Below are positions 48,600 through 61,200 of a stretch of 64,000 bases of DNA, piece by piece; position 1 is the stretch's first letter, and each line of letters starts with the position of its first letter. Below the pieces are notes generated by a model. That model did not search any database. It saw nothing but the letters and a program-made list of their open reading frames with translations, and was not told the origin of the DNA. Position numbers and translations under genes: made by a program. The DNA lies in assembly GCA_013396755.1 (NCBI GenBank), contig VWZF01007160.1:310001-374000 (forward strand), written 5' to 3'. Origin of the DNA: Sclerurus mexicanus (taxonomy: Eukaryota > Chordata > Aves > Passeriformes > Furnariidae).

Positions 48600-51500
48600 T
48601 TAACAGTGAAAATGAGAGGGGATGTGCATGAAGTGGGGTGGGAGAGAGCCTCTTCTTGTTTTGGTTTTGAGCTGGCTATGGCATCATCTTCATTGCATCA
48701 GGGAGTAAATTGCATTTATTCAGTTAAATGTGAGTTTTGTTTTCATTTGCAACCTGAGCTAACCCCAGCATGTTGGGTTTAGGTTTTTTAAGTGGGTGGT
48801 AAGAGAGAACATGAAACTTGGAGCTTTTCAGATCTTGTTACATCCCAGAGAATTAGGTTGGGTTAATTTATGCAGTGTTCTAACAAGATGTGTTCAAACC
48901 TTTAAATAGGCTGCATTTAAGTATTGTCAATATAACTCCCAGTTACTCCAGTTTTCTTAGCAAGGCAGTATCTGAATGTTGCTGTTTCGTCCTAGTGATG
49001 ATTAAAAATTGAGAGTAGGAGCAGAAACTGGAACTGGAAATGGTGGGAAACATGCAATAAAACAAGTCCAATGCAAAGCATTTCGTAAAATTCTGAGCTA
49101 CAGTTACGGAACTTGTGGCAGCACGTAAGCATGGGTTTGTATTTTAACATGACCCTTTCCCCTGCTGAACAGCATCTTTTGCAGATTCCACAGCAGTGTC
49201 TGTTGAGATGATTTCCTCTGGGGAGGGGAGGGTTCGTCTGGAGCCTGCCTCCCCATAACTTGACCTTGTCTTTCCCTTTTACTCCTGCTTCTTTTTTACA
49301 CTTTCGTCTGGAAGATGGCTTTCCCAGCCCACTTGCCCTGCCGGGCTGTGCCTCTGAGCACAGCACGTTCAGTGTGGGGAAAGCCTTCACTTCTTGCGCT
49401 TGCGAGTTTTCTCGCTCGGTGGGAACCTTTTGTCTTCCCTGTCTCTTGGTCAGGCCGCCTCCTTGCTTATGTCGAAGGAGCCCTTGGCAATACCCCGAGT
49501 CCCGGCTGGGGTCCTGCACTGCACAAACCTGCAGTGGGGTCCCTGTCCCTCAGCTGATGTCTGTTGTGAGGATCAGCAGAGGGGTAAAAGTGTAAAGATG
49601 AGAAATACAGCCAGGTTTAGGACCTAGATGGCGCGATAACCTGTGGCTGTAGCACAGCAGCTTTTCACAGGGAATGGGTGTAAATTGCTCCGAGATCCTC
49701 AGAAAGGGCCTGGACAAGGACAGCGTTGTTATTTATTCTGTTTGCATAGTTACTCTAACTTTTGTTCCCCTCTTCCCCAAAATACCTAATTATCCTACAT
49801 TTTCTGTTGCTGTGAGCAACATTTCCTGTTGTTACTCGAAGCTGCAATTCCAGTTAAATTCTCACTTTGTTAAGCTAATCTCCTAGCAGTGGGTGTGGGA
49901 TTTTCAAAAGAAAAGGACATTTTTTGAAGAGCCAGTTTTTAAGATTCTTGTCTTAGTGGACAAGTCTGCAAAACTCCTTTTTTAACTCTTCACATTCGTT
50001 ATTGGTTGAAAACTCAATAGCTTCATCTCTATTTTTGGCACTTGGAAGACTTATGGATTTTTAATTCCTCTGCAAAGTGCCCCGCTCCTCAATGTCTCCT
50101 TTTTCCTTTTCAAAGAAGCCACGTGTTGCTCTATGCATCTTTACATCAGACAACCAGCCCAACTAGGCAGGTTTCGAGAACTGTTCATGACCTGTCTATC
50201 GGGAAAATCAGCCTTACTCTTCCTTCCTCCTCTTTCACAGCCGCTCAACTTCCTCTCCTTCTAAAAGTGTGTTGTCTATCAGATGCTATCAGCCCCCTAA
50301 TTCTTTTGTCTCACTTCTCCTATAATTTCCATTCTTCTGTCTGTCTCATGATTAGACTAGAAATTTCTCTGCTGCTGTCCTCTTCCCTCCTCACATACTG
50401 TGGCACTGCCTCTTTGGGATCTCAGGAAAGATGAATGTGGAGTTCATACATGTTGTATCATGTCCCATGCTTGACATCAGTTTGCACAGGTAGAGGATGT
50501 CATCTATGGCAGTTTTTCTTTCATTGCTGTCTTAAGCAACGAACTTCCTCCATCTAGGCTGGAGGATGAACAGGAAGCTCCCATCAAAGTTTGGTGAGGG
50601 AGGCACTGAAAACCTGCTGGTGAGGTTGCTGAACCTCCTTATGTTGTGCCAAGGAGAGATGCTCTGAGAGGTAACCCTTTATGCTTGGCCTCAGATTATC
50701 CTCTTGACAGGATTGGATAGTGATTCTCTTCCTCAGAATGCAAACTTTATAGCGTTCTGCAGTGGTATGTAAAATGAATGGGGCAAGCGTTCATTTATGG
50801 GACTTAGGAAATAACCTCAAAATAAATGTCTAACCTGACACCTTCCCCCTAACAGAAAATCACAGAGGTTCTAGTGTTGTGGTGGCAATTTCCTCTTCCT
50901 CATGTATTCACCTAGAGGGCGCCCCGGGGGAGAGGCGAGATTTATTCTAAACAAATTAATCTCAGTTTCTGTGGAGCTTTAAATCTATGTAAGTTTTCTC
51001 ATCTAGCAATGAATTGGTGCAGCAGTGAAGCATGGGCCTATTTGTAATGTATTCGAAACCTAGCTGTGTTTTAGATGTGGCCAAATCCCATTAACTGTGA
51101 TTTCCCTGCTTCCATTTTCCTCATGTCAAGCCTTCTGGATACCATCTTCTCTTAACAGCTTGTTTGTAGAATCTGCTCTGAAGATCTCCTAGCTGCTCCA
51201 CTTCTCTCAAAGCAAGGGAGACTCTGGGAGCAGCTTATTACCTGCTCATGGTCTGACTTCCATTTCTGGTAGAAAGCTTCCACTGGCCATAGAACAAACA
51301 AGCTTGCCTCTCTTTCCCTTCCATTTGATCAAGCACAGCAGAGGCTAAAGTTCTTTTGGAGCTTAAACTTTACCTGTTGGTTTAGTAAGACATCAATCCA
51401 GACAGCACATTGTGTATAAACTTGGCCTCTTGAATTCCCTTGGAGCATCCTTAGGGAACCTTGAAAATCGTCTGAGAGTTTCTAGCAAGGATGTCCGAGC

Positions 51501-54500
51501 ACCCTCTGACACTGCCTTTGCAGTAGCAGGTTTTTCAAGTTTGTACTAAAAAATAGTTGGTTTAAGGCTCCATTAGCTTTTCTCTGAGAGTCTGCGTAGT
51601 GTTACTAACTGCTAATGTGATCCTTTAGTTTTTTGCCTTGATTTCATAATAAATTAAATTGGTGTTGGCAAAAGTCTCTTCTGATCATACGTTATAGAAA
51701 TATCCTTTTTTTAACCTGTTTGCAGCCTTTGTACGATTAATGGGAACATACTGTTGCTTCTTGATAAATTCATTCATGTTTAATATCTATTTGTGGGCCA
51801 TATTTGGCTTTTAAATGAATGTATCACAGCTCTTGAGGCATTTTGGTGGCTAAATAGCTGGGATTAGACACTGCGGTTACTCATGCCAGTTGTTTTCCTG
51901 TGTTCATACTGAACTGTGTGTGTTACATAAATATTTTTAGTTAGAGCTTTGTCAGATTTGTTTAAAGAAAAGAGATGTCCTCATTTTTCAGAGAAGTTTA
52001 TCTGTGAGTGAGTGGAATTATATTAATATTTTTTTCTCAGTTTATAAAATTCTAAGTGGTAAGATGAAAGGCCCACTATTACTTGCAAAAGTAAGACTTG
52101 CTTTTGCAGGAGTGGAGCTATTTATCTTCTGTATCCACTTCTCTAACTGCAGCCTGTAAAGACCCTAAAGTGCCCGCTCGTCAACAATTTCCTTACTGCA
52201 ACCAGTGAAAAATCAGATTTAAAATGCATTTAACTGATGCTCCATTCCACATTTAATACCTCTTGATTACTGTGGTCACAGCATAAATAAATACATTTGA
52301 TAGCTTACTGGATCATGCAAATGTTGGTTGTGTTTCTCCTTCATCAGAATACTCCTTTTATCAAAGACAGCTGCTGTCATAGAACCCCAAGCTGTTGATT
52401 AGGTAAAAGGGAATGCCATATATGGGAAAATAAACCAGCATCCTCAAGGTGGCTTCTTACTAGAAAATAATGAGACTTCTTTCGGAAAATTCAGCTTGTT
52501 GTTTTCTGTTTGAATACTTTCTCAAAATTAATAATAAAATACTGAAAAATAAACTTGTCATGCATACTGGGAGGATGGCATAAATAATTAACATGGGATA
52601 TCTGTCTAATTGGTTTTAGGCTGATTGCTTACTGGCTTCCATGTAGTACCATGAATATCTTTGAAGCCACTGTGGTGGGCTTGGTCTAGTCTGGACCAGC
52701 CCATACTTATTGCTGTCCTTCTTGATGCCCTACACTGTGGTTAGTGGTGTCTGGATGGATGGCAGAACCCAGATGGTTATGGTTAAAGAATTCTCCTCCT
52801 TGGATGCACAAGTATCAGTGGGCACAAGCACCAGTGAAACCCCTTCTGTAGCCAGGGATGATGTAGGCAGGGGGACCACATGGGGTCCTCTTGGGGAGGA
52901 CATCTGGGTAGCACTGCACTGCTGAGGGTATGCAGGGCACAGCCAGACCCACTCAGCTGTGTGTTTTGAGACCGAGAGGTTAAAAGGACAAGGGTAAACC
53001 ACGGTCTAAAACAGACTCTTGCATCTGGCAGGTCTGTTCTTGAATGACACTCATTTGGTTAGCCAGCTCAAGTACAGCAAGAGTTTCACCCCTGCCCACG
53101 GACTGACAGTCACATGCTCAATGGGAAGTTATTTTTCTGCTGGGTTTTGCCCCTTGTGAGTGTTGTCATTGGAAGTAGCAGCAAATTAAGGAACAGAGGT
53201 TTATGGGGCATTATGGCCTGTTCACTCTTTAAAATAAAGCTTCCATGATTAATTCTCCATGGGACAAAGGGGGAGAGGAGTTCATGCCTGAAACTCTGGA
53301 GAATTTTTAGTATTTAATGCTAATTTTAACCCTGAAGCATCAGTGAGTTAAGTAGAGCTCAAAGTGCTGCATTTAGCCTTCATCAGAAACTGCTGGAGAG
53401 CATTGCTGGAGAAGTGGTGACAGCCGGGAGTTCCCATATGCATGCAGTGGCACTGCTAGAAGAACTAAAAGTTGATTTTTCCAAACAGAAGTTGAGACAC
53501 GTGAGTTGGTGACACATATTATGCCACCACATACAGTAGGTGGCAGGAGAGACAAAGTGACAGCCTGGCTGGGGTGGTTGCTGGTCCACGTGCCACAGTA
53601 GCAAATGAAGGTCTACACCCAGTACCTTGGACGAAAAGTGACAGAGTGCAATACCAGGTGCTTTTGGGAGGTCTGTCTTCTGGTGTGATCAACGCAACAA
53701 GATGGGAACATTAGACACATGTATTGCAATGCCCGCATGTTAAATGCCACACTGTGTGCTGTGTCGTGTGTTTCTATGGTGTCAGGGTCTAGAGGTGTTG
53801 TGGCAGCCTAAGCTGGTCCCAGTTACAGCTGCTCATCCTCTTTTTCTCCCCACATTGTCCGTAGCCAGGACTTCCCCCACTCCCTTTTGCACCAGCATTG
53901 GTGCTTATGAAGCTGACCATAAGCTGCTCAATGGGGTGAAACCAGTCAACAACTAACTAAACCAAAGATGTAGTTGGTTTTTTGTGCAACTCAGCAAAAG
54001 CATCTCTCCTCATGGTTGTGAAACTACTGTTGCGGTAAAGAAGCAAGTGATAGGAAAAAGGGACTGACAAATTCAGGCAATAGAGCTGCACTGTTGATCT
54101 CTACCACACCTGTCAAAGAGGATGGAAGGAGTACTTCTTTAATGGATAGTGAAGAGGACACTGGAGACTTCTGTAATCCAACAGCTGATATTCTTGGACT
54201 TCTGATTTGCAGTCACATAAAGTAACCTTAAAAGCCTGAAAAGCATATCCTTTTTAAGCATACAAGAGTCTTTCCTAATGGAGAGGCAAACTGAAGAAGT
54301 GACATTAGTGGTGTTTTCCCTTTGTCTGTTAGACATATGTCTCCTTTTTAGAGGTGTTCTTCATCCCACTTCATTTAAGGTGTACAGATTGTTTCCTTTC
54401 TTACTTATGGGAGATTTGGTCTCCCATTGCACACAAGGACAAAATTTGTTCTCGTGCATGTGTAACTTGAGCAAAGTCAATGAGATTGTGTTTGTAAAAC

Positions 54501-56380
54501 AGAGGTGATTTGGCTCAGGATTTGTAACTGGAGAAAGGAAGCACTTTTGTCCATTGATTTAGAGGGAATTGGTGTATGGCTAAAATATGCCCACCTGTTT
54601 GCTATGCTTTTTTCCCAAGGATTGTTCCCTGAAGGACTTTTGGTTATGATGCAAACAACTTCATTGTGCAGGCCTGTCTTAGAGCTAAAAGGAGCAGACA
54701 GTATTTGATTCATATTTGTCAGAGGAATGTTTAGTATACATACCAGCTTCCAATGATGACTTTGGTTCTCCTTTTATCTGTACTTTGATGGAAACTTTAA
54801 ATTCTGGCATATCAAAATATGCAGTTGTATGATGGCCTAAATTCTACATCTTCATATGATATGAAGCCCTGCTGAGCAACTCCTGGACTTGTATTATGTT
54901 TCTGTGCCCACTGGTTTTGTGAGATTGTTGTCAGCATTTGTTCTGTACGTTAATGTTGTTTTCTTAGTTGAAAGTGACTGAGAATTGAACTGGTGTCGAA
55001 ATTGTAAAACTGCCAGTGTAATGTAGTAGCAGGGACAAGACATCTGTTTAGATATTTGCTTGGTTGTCTTTGCTGGAGATCCTGACTGCCCCATAGACAG
55101 AACCTGAGCACTTCATAGTGATGAAAAATGGAGGCAGGAACATGGTGATTTATTGAAGGTCATGGAGGAAACCTGAAAGGTTGGGGCCTAGTTCTCTTCT
55201 ACCCCACCCCAGGAAGCTGAGTCCTGTGATTTCTAGTATAATGAAGTTTGCTTCCTCTTCCCCTGCGAAACATGAGATTCTTCCCATTGGAAAAATATTT
55301 CTTCTTATCACGGGAGGTACAGACACGCATTTACAAATTTGGAACCAAGTTTGACTTGTTGACACAAAACCCAGCATATTTAGAGAGCAGTTAGTTATAA
55401 CTACAGTGTGCAGATTAAAAGTGGAAATGGCCTGAGGGGCTCAAACAGCAGTTCGTAGCTGCTTTTCTGTTGCTTTACATACGACTCAGACAGTTGAGTA
55501 TCTGGACCAGAGGGGGAACCTGGGCATACAACTGAGTTTAAGCAGCTTTTGGACTGCACCCAGGACAAGTCCTTTCTCATAGGAAAGCCATTTGTAATGA
55601 ATTAGATCTCATAGGCCAAATTTCCCTTGATTAGGCTTATATCTCGCAGATACTGATATCTTGATAGAAATTACATAGCTGCAAATAGTTAGTGGGTTTT
55701 GTAACCAGATTTAACTGTATTACAGAACCAAAGGAGGCCCTGTTTGGTGAAGAGGATCAGGAAGGAGTTCCTATTACTTTAAAGCAGTAGTTATCTGAGA
55801 TTAATTATGAAAAACATGTCAAGTTAAAATACTCATTTTTTAAAATGAATTTCCATAAGCAGCTCATAGACAGGTTTATGCTGCACTGGAAGAAGTCTGA
55901 CTGCAATTTAATATTTATACCTGGATTGGTGATTAGGAAAAGATTGTTAAACAACTGGAATTTAAATACTGGTACAGCTTCATTGTAATAATTTCCCCAA
56001 AGGCATATTGGTAATTCTGCTAAATAGAGACTTTAATAGACTTTAATAATGTGTACTTTGGAGACCCTATACACAAAGGAATAATGCATAAACATTCATT
56101 ATGGTAAACTGCTACCTTTGCATGTAGTAAGGAAACTGTTGGAAGAAAACTGTTGAGTCTGGCATCGCATTGCAGGGTGTTAATGGACACAAGTCATTGT
56201 CACCCCCTTACCTAGCACTTACTTCACCTTCTGTGATTGAAGTTGCAGCCTGTATCGTTTTACTCAACACTGAACCAATTATTTGAGGTAGACATTAGTT
56301 TATTTTCTGAGAAGTTCTTTGACAACCAATGGACAATGGTGGTTCATAGGACTTTGTTTTCCTTTGTTGTGCTGGTTCAG
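48600..56380. other. Non-coding stretch, no gene seen
   Basis: No CR1 or other classified repeat. The longest open frame is a minus-strand 175 codons (48992-49519), without domain and within chance expectation. Sequence composition is ordinary for intron or intergenic DNA. A small tandem repeat (GACTTTAATA twice) lies near 56029-56048. Confidence 0.5.
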
Positions 56381-56401
56381 TGTCAAAAGAAGAGGTACCT
56401 G
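56381..56401 (+). CDS. Candidate 21-nt microexon, unidentified
   Basis: A strong acceptor (TTCCTTTGTTGTGCTGGTTCAG) and strong donor (GTACCTG|GTAAGTAA) lie 21 nt apart, an in-frame length encoding CQKKRYL in phase 0. A weaker acceptor further up (GATTGAAGTTGCAG, exon from about 56249) would give a 51-codon exon in the same open frame, ending in the same residues. Phase 0 fits the end of the exon at 44857. The basic heptapeptide is in the size range of neural microexons, but without homology this is only a candidate. Confidence 0.18.
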
Positions 56402-57112
56402 GTAAGTAACACAGAATAACGCTGTAAAATTGACATGAAGACAATAACATTAAAGCACCCAAAAAGCAACCTTAGGAAGTGGCTCTAAGCAAGTTCAATG
56501 TTGGATTTTGATTTGTTTTCCCTGTGCTGGTGCTGAGGGTCCTGGTGGAGAAGAGGCAAGGAGAAGGAAGGAGCAGACACTTTTGGTAGAACAGTAGGGC
56601 ATTTCTCTCTTTTAATGAGGTAACATCATTAGTGCTGACAAAGTGCTGCAAATCAATATGTGTAATGGACTGCTGCTGTCTTTCAATACTGCACAGACTG
56701 AGTGTACTTCTGAGCATTTGAATCTGCTGAATCACAGGTCAGGCTTTATCTCCTGTCTAACACTGGGTTGGTTTTTTTGGTGGCTTGTTTTTTGTGTTGC
56801 TTGTTTGTATTAGTTCATTTGGGTTTTCTAAACCATTTTGTCCCCCCTGCTCTGATCTTTGCCTTTAATCTCTGAGCACAGGAGCACTCCAGGATATGTG
56901 TTGGGGCAGGCAGAATTGTACTGATTTTCCAGGCACGGGAGCTCATTGAAATGCCGCATGTGTCCATCGCAGTGCAAGGACCTTCTCCTTAACTGGAAAG
57001 AGTGAGATTGCTAATATGTCTTTGAGCCTGGTCCCTTCTGCCTAAAATGGCTGCAGCTTTTGGTTTGCATGTTGTTTTTTTTTTCCCTTTGCCCTCTGCC
57101 TGTTTCCTTTAG

Positions 57113-57177
57113 AGTGGTGGTACAATGTCAGCCACACTAATCACGTCAGTCATTGACACTGATGACCCTGACATTCA
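57113..57177 (+). CDS. Candidate exon or C-terminal exon, unidentified
   Basis: A very strong pyrimidine tract (57073-57110) ends in AG. One frame is open for 22 codons beginning SGGTMSATLITS and ending DTDDPDIQ, then TAA. A donor-like CA|GTAACA overlaps the stop, so it could be internal or terminal. No AATAAA follows closely. Phase 0 start would fit the exon at 44857. Support is limited to the acceptor and a short frame. Confidence 0.14.
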
Positions 57178-57179
57178 GT

Positions 57180-60100
57180 AACAAAGAGCTGCAGAAGGGA
57201 GAGAAAGAGGTGGCTCTGGCACTGGATGAGGAGCAGCAGCAGGTGGAGGGAAATCCGTGAGTCAGAGCATTCCTCTGTACAAAATCCATCCGTGTAAAAA
57301 TCATACGCACAGTTGTATGCAAGGTGACCAAGGTAGGGAATGAGATGGATGTCTGTTAACAAAGATCAGTCCTTTATGTCTCACTTTTCAGACAGTAAAC
57401 ATTGCAGCACATTACTCTAATAGTTTGAAAATAACAGAACCTCACCCAGACGACTCTAGAAAAAGACAGGAGGTTTTAATAATGTCTCTTAAAAATGACT
57501 TAATACCTCCAGAATTCCCATCAAAACCTCTTGGTACAAACAGGGAACATAACCTAAACGTTTGAGGTATGCTGTGTATTTATCAGAGGGCCCCGGAGTG
57601 ACACTTGGGCATCTGTGCTGATTCCGGGAAAAGAACCTGTCGGTAAAAAAGATTCACCTGAATAGATCACACACATCAGAAAAAAAGTGGTTCCTCTTTC
57701 TTTTTTGTATCTGCAGGCCCCTCCCATCCTGGGCTTCCCAACACCTGCTTGTGGTGAAAGAATATAAACAGAATTGCCAGATTCCCCAGCAATAACTGCT
57801 GCCTGATAGTCCTAGCTAAACACTTTAAGGTCATCGTGTTTTTCCTCTTAGTTGTTTTTTCTTGCTTCCTGCCACACATCCAACAAGCCTCTGCAGCATC
57901 CTGAGGTGGATCTCCATGTGTTTTTGCTCAGCCATGATCTGAAAGTCAGTTGTGGTCACCAGAGTTGATAGAATCCAGAGTTGTGGGTCTCTCATTGCCC
58001 ACCCCTGTCATGTTACCCTCGCACTGAGTGGGGGGACACAACTAAGAGCCAAATAAGATCACAGTTGGTAGGTCCACATAGTAGCCTGTATGAGGTATTA
58101 TCCAGTAGCAACACCACTGAGTGTAGGTTTGGGTCAACACTATGTAAAGCTCCATTAATACGTGCTACTTTTGTTAAATTCATTTGGTTTTCCTGCTGGA
58201 GAGATCTGAGAGCACACTTTAGTGACACCCAGGGTACAGTCAGCATTCCCCACTGCTGAACTGAAAGCATCATTCTGCAAAGCAACAATCTCACTAGTGG
58301 GTTGTTGCTTCCTCGTGCTCTCAACTCTCTTGAGCTGGCAGAAAGTAATGGCCAACAGGTCATAGAAAAGACATAATCTTGGAAAGCTTCAGAGCTTTTA
58401 GACCTTTTTTGTCTTACACACACACAGAGAATATCCCTTTCATAAATCATATTTTCTACCAAAGATTTTCTGTGCTTAGTCCAAAAGTGAAACCAGAGAT
58501 CACTTACCTCTCTTCCAAAAACCTTACACCATCTCACCCTCCTTTCTTGCTGAAGGCACTTCAGTCCAGTAAATAAATACTTGGCTGATTTTCTCTGCCC
58601 TTTACCCAGTTAACTAAAAACAAATGCTGCCTTCTTTGTTGAAGGCAAGTCATGCCTGCTTCTGCTGCCCTAGCCAGCAATTTCTCAACCAGCTTGGCCT
58701 CTGACAGACTGATTAATTTTTAGTGACTATGAAACAGTTACCAAACCTTTCTGTATTGATGTATGAAAAGAAAATAATGTTGTCACAGGCTCTTAGGGAG
58801 AGAAAATAGCTGGTCATACCCTTTCCTAAGACTATAGATGACACATCTTTGTTCTCATTTCCCTAAGAAAACTGGGGTGAAAGTGTTGTGATGGAAGGCA
58901 GAGAGACAGGGGATGGAAGGGTTTTAAGAATTAAAGAGCTCCTAGTATTACAGGCTCCTGTATTAAGGTTATCTACTCCTTTTTTTCTTTCTATCTTGTG
59001 GATAGTTTATTCAAAATATTTTAGCACTGGGCACCGCTTTACAAGAGGAGAAAATGCAGGTCTGTTCCTCAATACCTTTTCAGGGCAAGCCTAGAGGTGA
59101 TGCTGCCAGTCATGGCTGCTTGTCAGGTTTGGTGCCTACTTCTCACACAAAATACAGGGCAAAGCCCTGGTGGAGAAGGGCTGTCAGTCTGAGACTGCAG
59201 CACTGGTGGGCCAAAGCATGTTTGCCCAACTTTCCTGGGTGGTCGCCTGGCTTTTATGCTGCACAGGGAAATAGATCTTTTGGAATGTGAAACCGTGCCT
59301 TCTGCATTTCTCCCACAAGTATTTTATAGTTTTGACTGGCATGTGGAAAGGAAATGGAGAATAATAGAAGAAAAAACTTACATAACCCTTCATCTGTGCT
59401 TCCTTTCCATACCAAAGTTTCACATTTAAAGTAAAAAGACTGGTCTTGTGTGTTGTGAAAACCTTTTTTTAAAGCTTAGTGACAAGTTTTATTGGTAAAT
59501 GAGTAAAGAGGGTCTTTTTTTTCTTGTTTAGATAGCAGGTACACTCAGAGAAATGAAATCTGGTTCTTAAAAATGCAAACAATCCCTTTGTCCAAGATAA
59601 ATTTATTTGATTCCTGGTTTTACAGAAAAGTTGTTAAGGGACCTTGAGTGTTTGGGCTTTTTTTCTTTTTTTTTGTGTCGTTCTTTTCTTTTTAGCAAGG
59701 ATGTTATAAACTGGTAAATAAGTTTTTGTCTCATATGTGACTGCTGTTTATGAGATGAGGACAGAAAAATGTATGACCAGCATCTCTTTTTCCTTGTTCT
59801 CTCAAAGTGGCTGCCATCTACTCACTAGCTCTGTGGTCATGGCTTTCAACATTTGGTGTAAGGTTGAAGTAGCATATCTTAAAAGACAGTTCCTTGCCAG
59901 CAGGACTCCTTTCTCCTTCGGGTTCAGCTGGACAGCTTGGAAAAGGCAGCCTGCAGATGTAAGAAGTTGTACTTAGAGAGTCTGTGTAGGATTCAGCTTT
60001 GGTCCAGCTGTGAATCAGCCACTTAAGGCTGAGGATCCTTTGTAGTGCCAGAGAAGTTACATTCTTGTAATAGTAGAATCTTTGATCTTCAAGTGAGAGT

Positions 60101-60830
60101 TTAAAAAGACACAAACACTTGGAAGGGACATTGCAGCAGTAATTATATCTTAATGACAGTAAAGTAATGCAAAAACATGGAGGGTAAATAAGCATGTGCA
60201 AGTCAGAAAGAAGTACTTGCTTTTCCCTCAGTTCTGCCCTCAGAGGTAGCTTCATCCTCTGGGGACATGGTCCTGGTTTTGTGAGGAATGCCGGAGGTCT
60301 CAAGTCACTTAGCTTCTGAGCTTTCTAAATCTGAATATAAGCATTTCATTGTTTGCAAGGTGCCTTGCAGTTCTCTACTGGGAACGTGTAAAAAATTTAT
60401 ATATAAAAAGTACCCCTGCCTTTGCAGTGGCTTTCAAATTAAAGATCTGTTTTGTTAACTTGACGGCTCCTTAACCTGCTTTGTCAGCAGCTCACTGAGA
60501 TGCTACCCAGTGGCTTACAGCCTTTGGTTTCATCTGGCAAGAGCAATCTCTAATCCAGGGGTGTACTGGTAAGAGAGCCCTTCAGAGGCTTGTGGAAAAG
60601 GAATGATGCATTCAGCATAATACTTAGAGAAGGTGAATGTTCTGACGGTTTCCCACTGTGTCGTGCTATTCAGTTTCGAAAATTGTGTCTTGCAGTTATC
60701 CTCTCAGTAGAACAAGGCACTCCTCTTGGACTCCTGGAGGAGCCCAAGAAATGTACACTTAATTGCTTTGTGAATGATGTGAAGTCCTGGAATGCAATCT
60801 AGCCATTGCTCATTAACTAGCTGAACCTAT
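57180..60830. other. Non-coding stretch, no gene seen
   Basis: A minus-strand frame of 174 codons (58013-58537) and one of 161 codons (59818-60303) have no recognised domain and are of chance length. A perfect minus-strand donor (GAGAG|GTAAGT) at about 58505 follows 14 open codons after CTTCAG, too little to call. An acceptor-like tract ending CTGCAG at 57715 has no convincing exon after it. Confidence 0.45.
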
Positions 60831-60839
60831 TAAACCTGG

Positions 60840-61200
60840 ACAGCAAGCAGGACTGAGTCGTCTGCCCTTGATTGCAGGCAGCTAATGGAGCTGTGGGAGC
60901 AAGCTGTGACTGCGGAGTGGAATTGGCAGTAGGCTCCCATCAACCTTCCCTGTTTTGAACTCGCCCTACACTCCATTTAGACTTCTGGCTTCGAGACAGA
61001 TGATTTCAGAGCAGTGAGGAGGGGGGAAGGCAGAGGGTGGAAAGTATTGTCTTCCCAGCTGTGTTAGCTTTGATCTGAAGTTAAAAGTGAACCAGAATTC
61101 GAATGGCACCAGTAATTTGACATTTAAACCTGCAGAAGCAGAGGGATTTGTCATCTGGCAGTGGCTGGCTTTGATTATTGATTGGTTCTTGTGCAGATGG
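60840..61200. promoter_or_regulatory. Possible conserved non-coding element
   Basis: Even-textured, non-repetitive sequence without a usable open frame. It includes TTGATTATTGATTGG at 61171-61185, which contains PBX/HOX-like TGATTGG/TGATTAT cores, and a TGATCTGAAG stretch before it. The judgement rests on texture and motif only; no alignment was possible. Confidence 0.15.

Larger units (their letters stand above)
47100..48600. promoter_or_regulatory. GC- and CpG-rich block, candidate promoter or enhancer
   Basis: Raised GC with CpG clusters, densest at 48326-48356 (GCGCACGCGGGCGCGC) and around 48085-48115 and 48483-48575. An AP-1-type TGAGTCA lies at 47979-47985. A donor-like TATAAG|GTAATG at 48172 could end a non-coding first exon. 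The 47640-48020 part has an even, non-repetitive texture like conserved regulatory DNA. A plus-strand 118-codon frame (48426-48782) has no domain. The whole does not reach the uniform density of a classic housekeeping CpG island, so an alternative promoter or enhancer is the more careful reading. Confidence 0.35.

Noticed and set aside
48992..49519. 175-codon open frame on minus
   Set aside because: Low-complexity hydrophobic end and basic middle with no family match; length within chance expectation.
58013..58537. 174-codon open frame on minus
   Set aside because: Chance length for this much sequence, no domain, and a donor-like site near its start has no supported partner.
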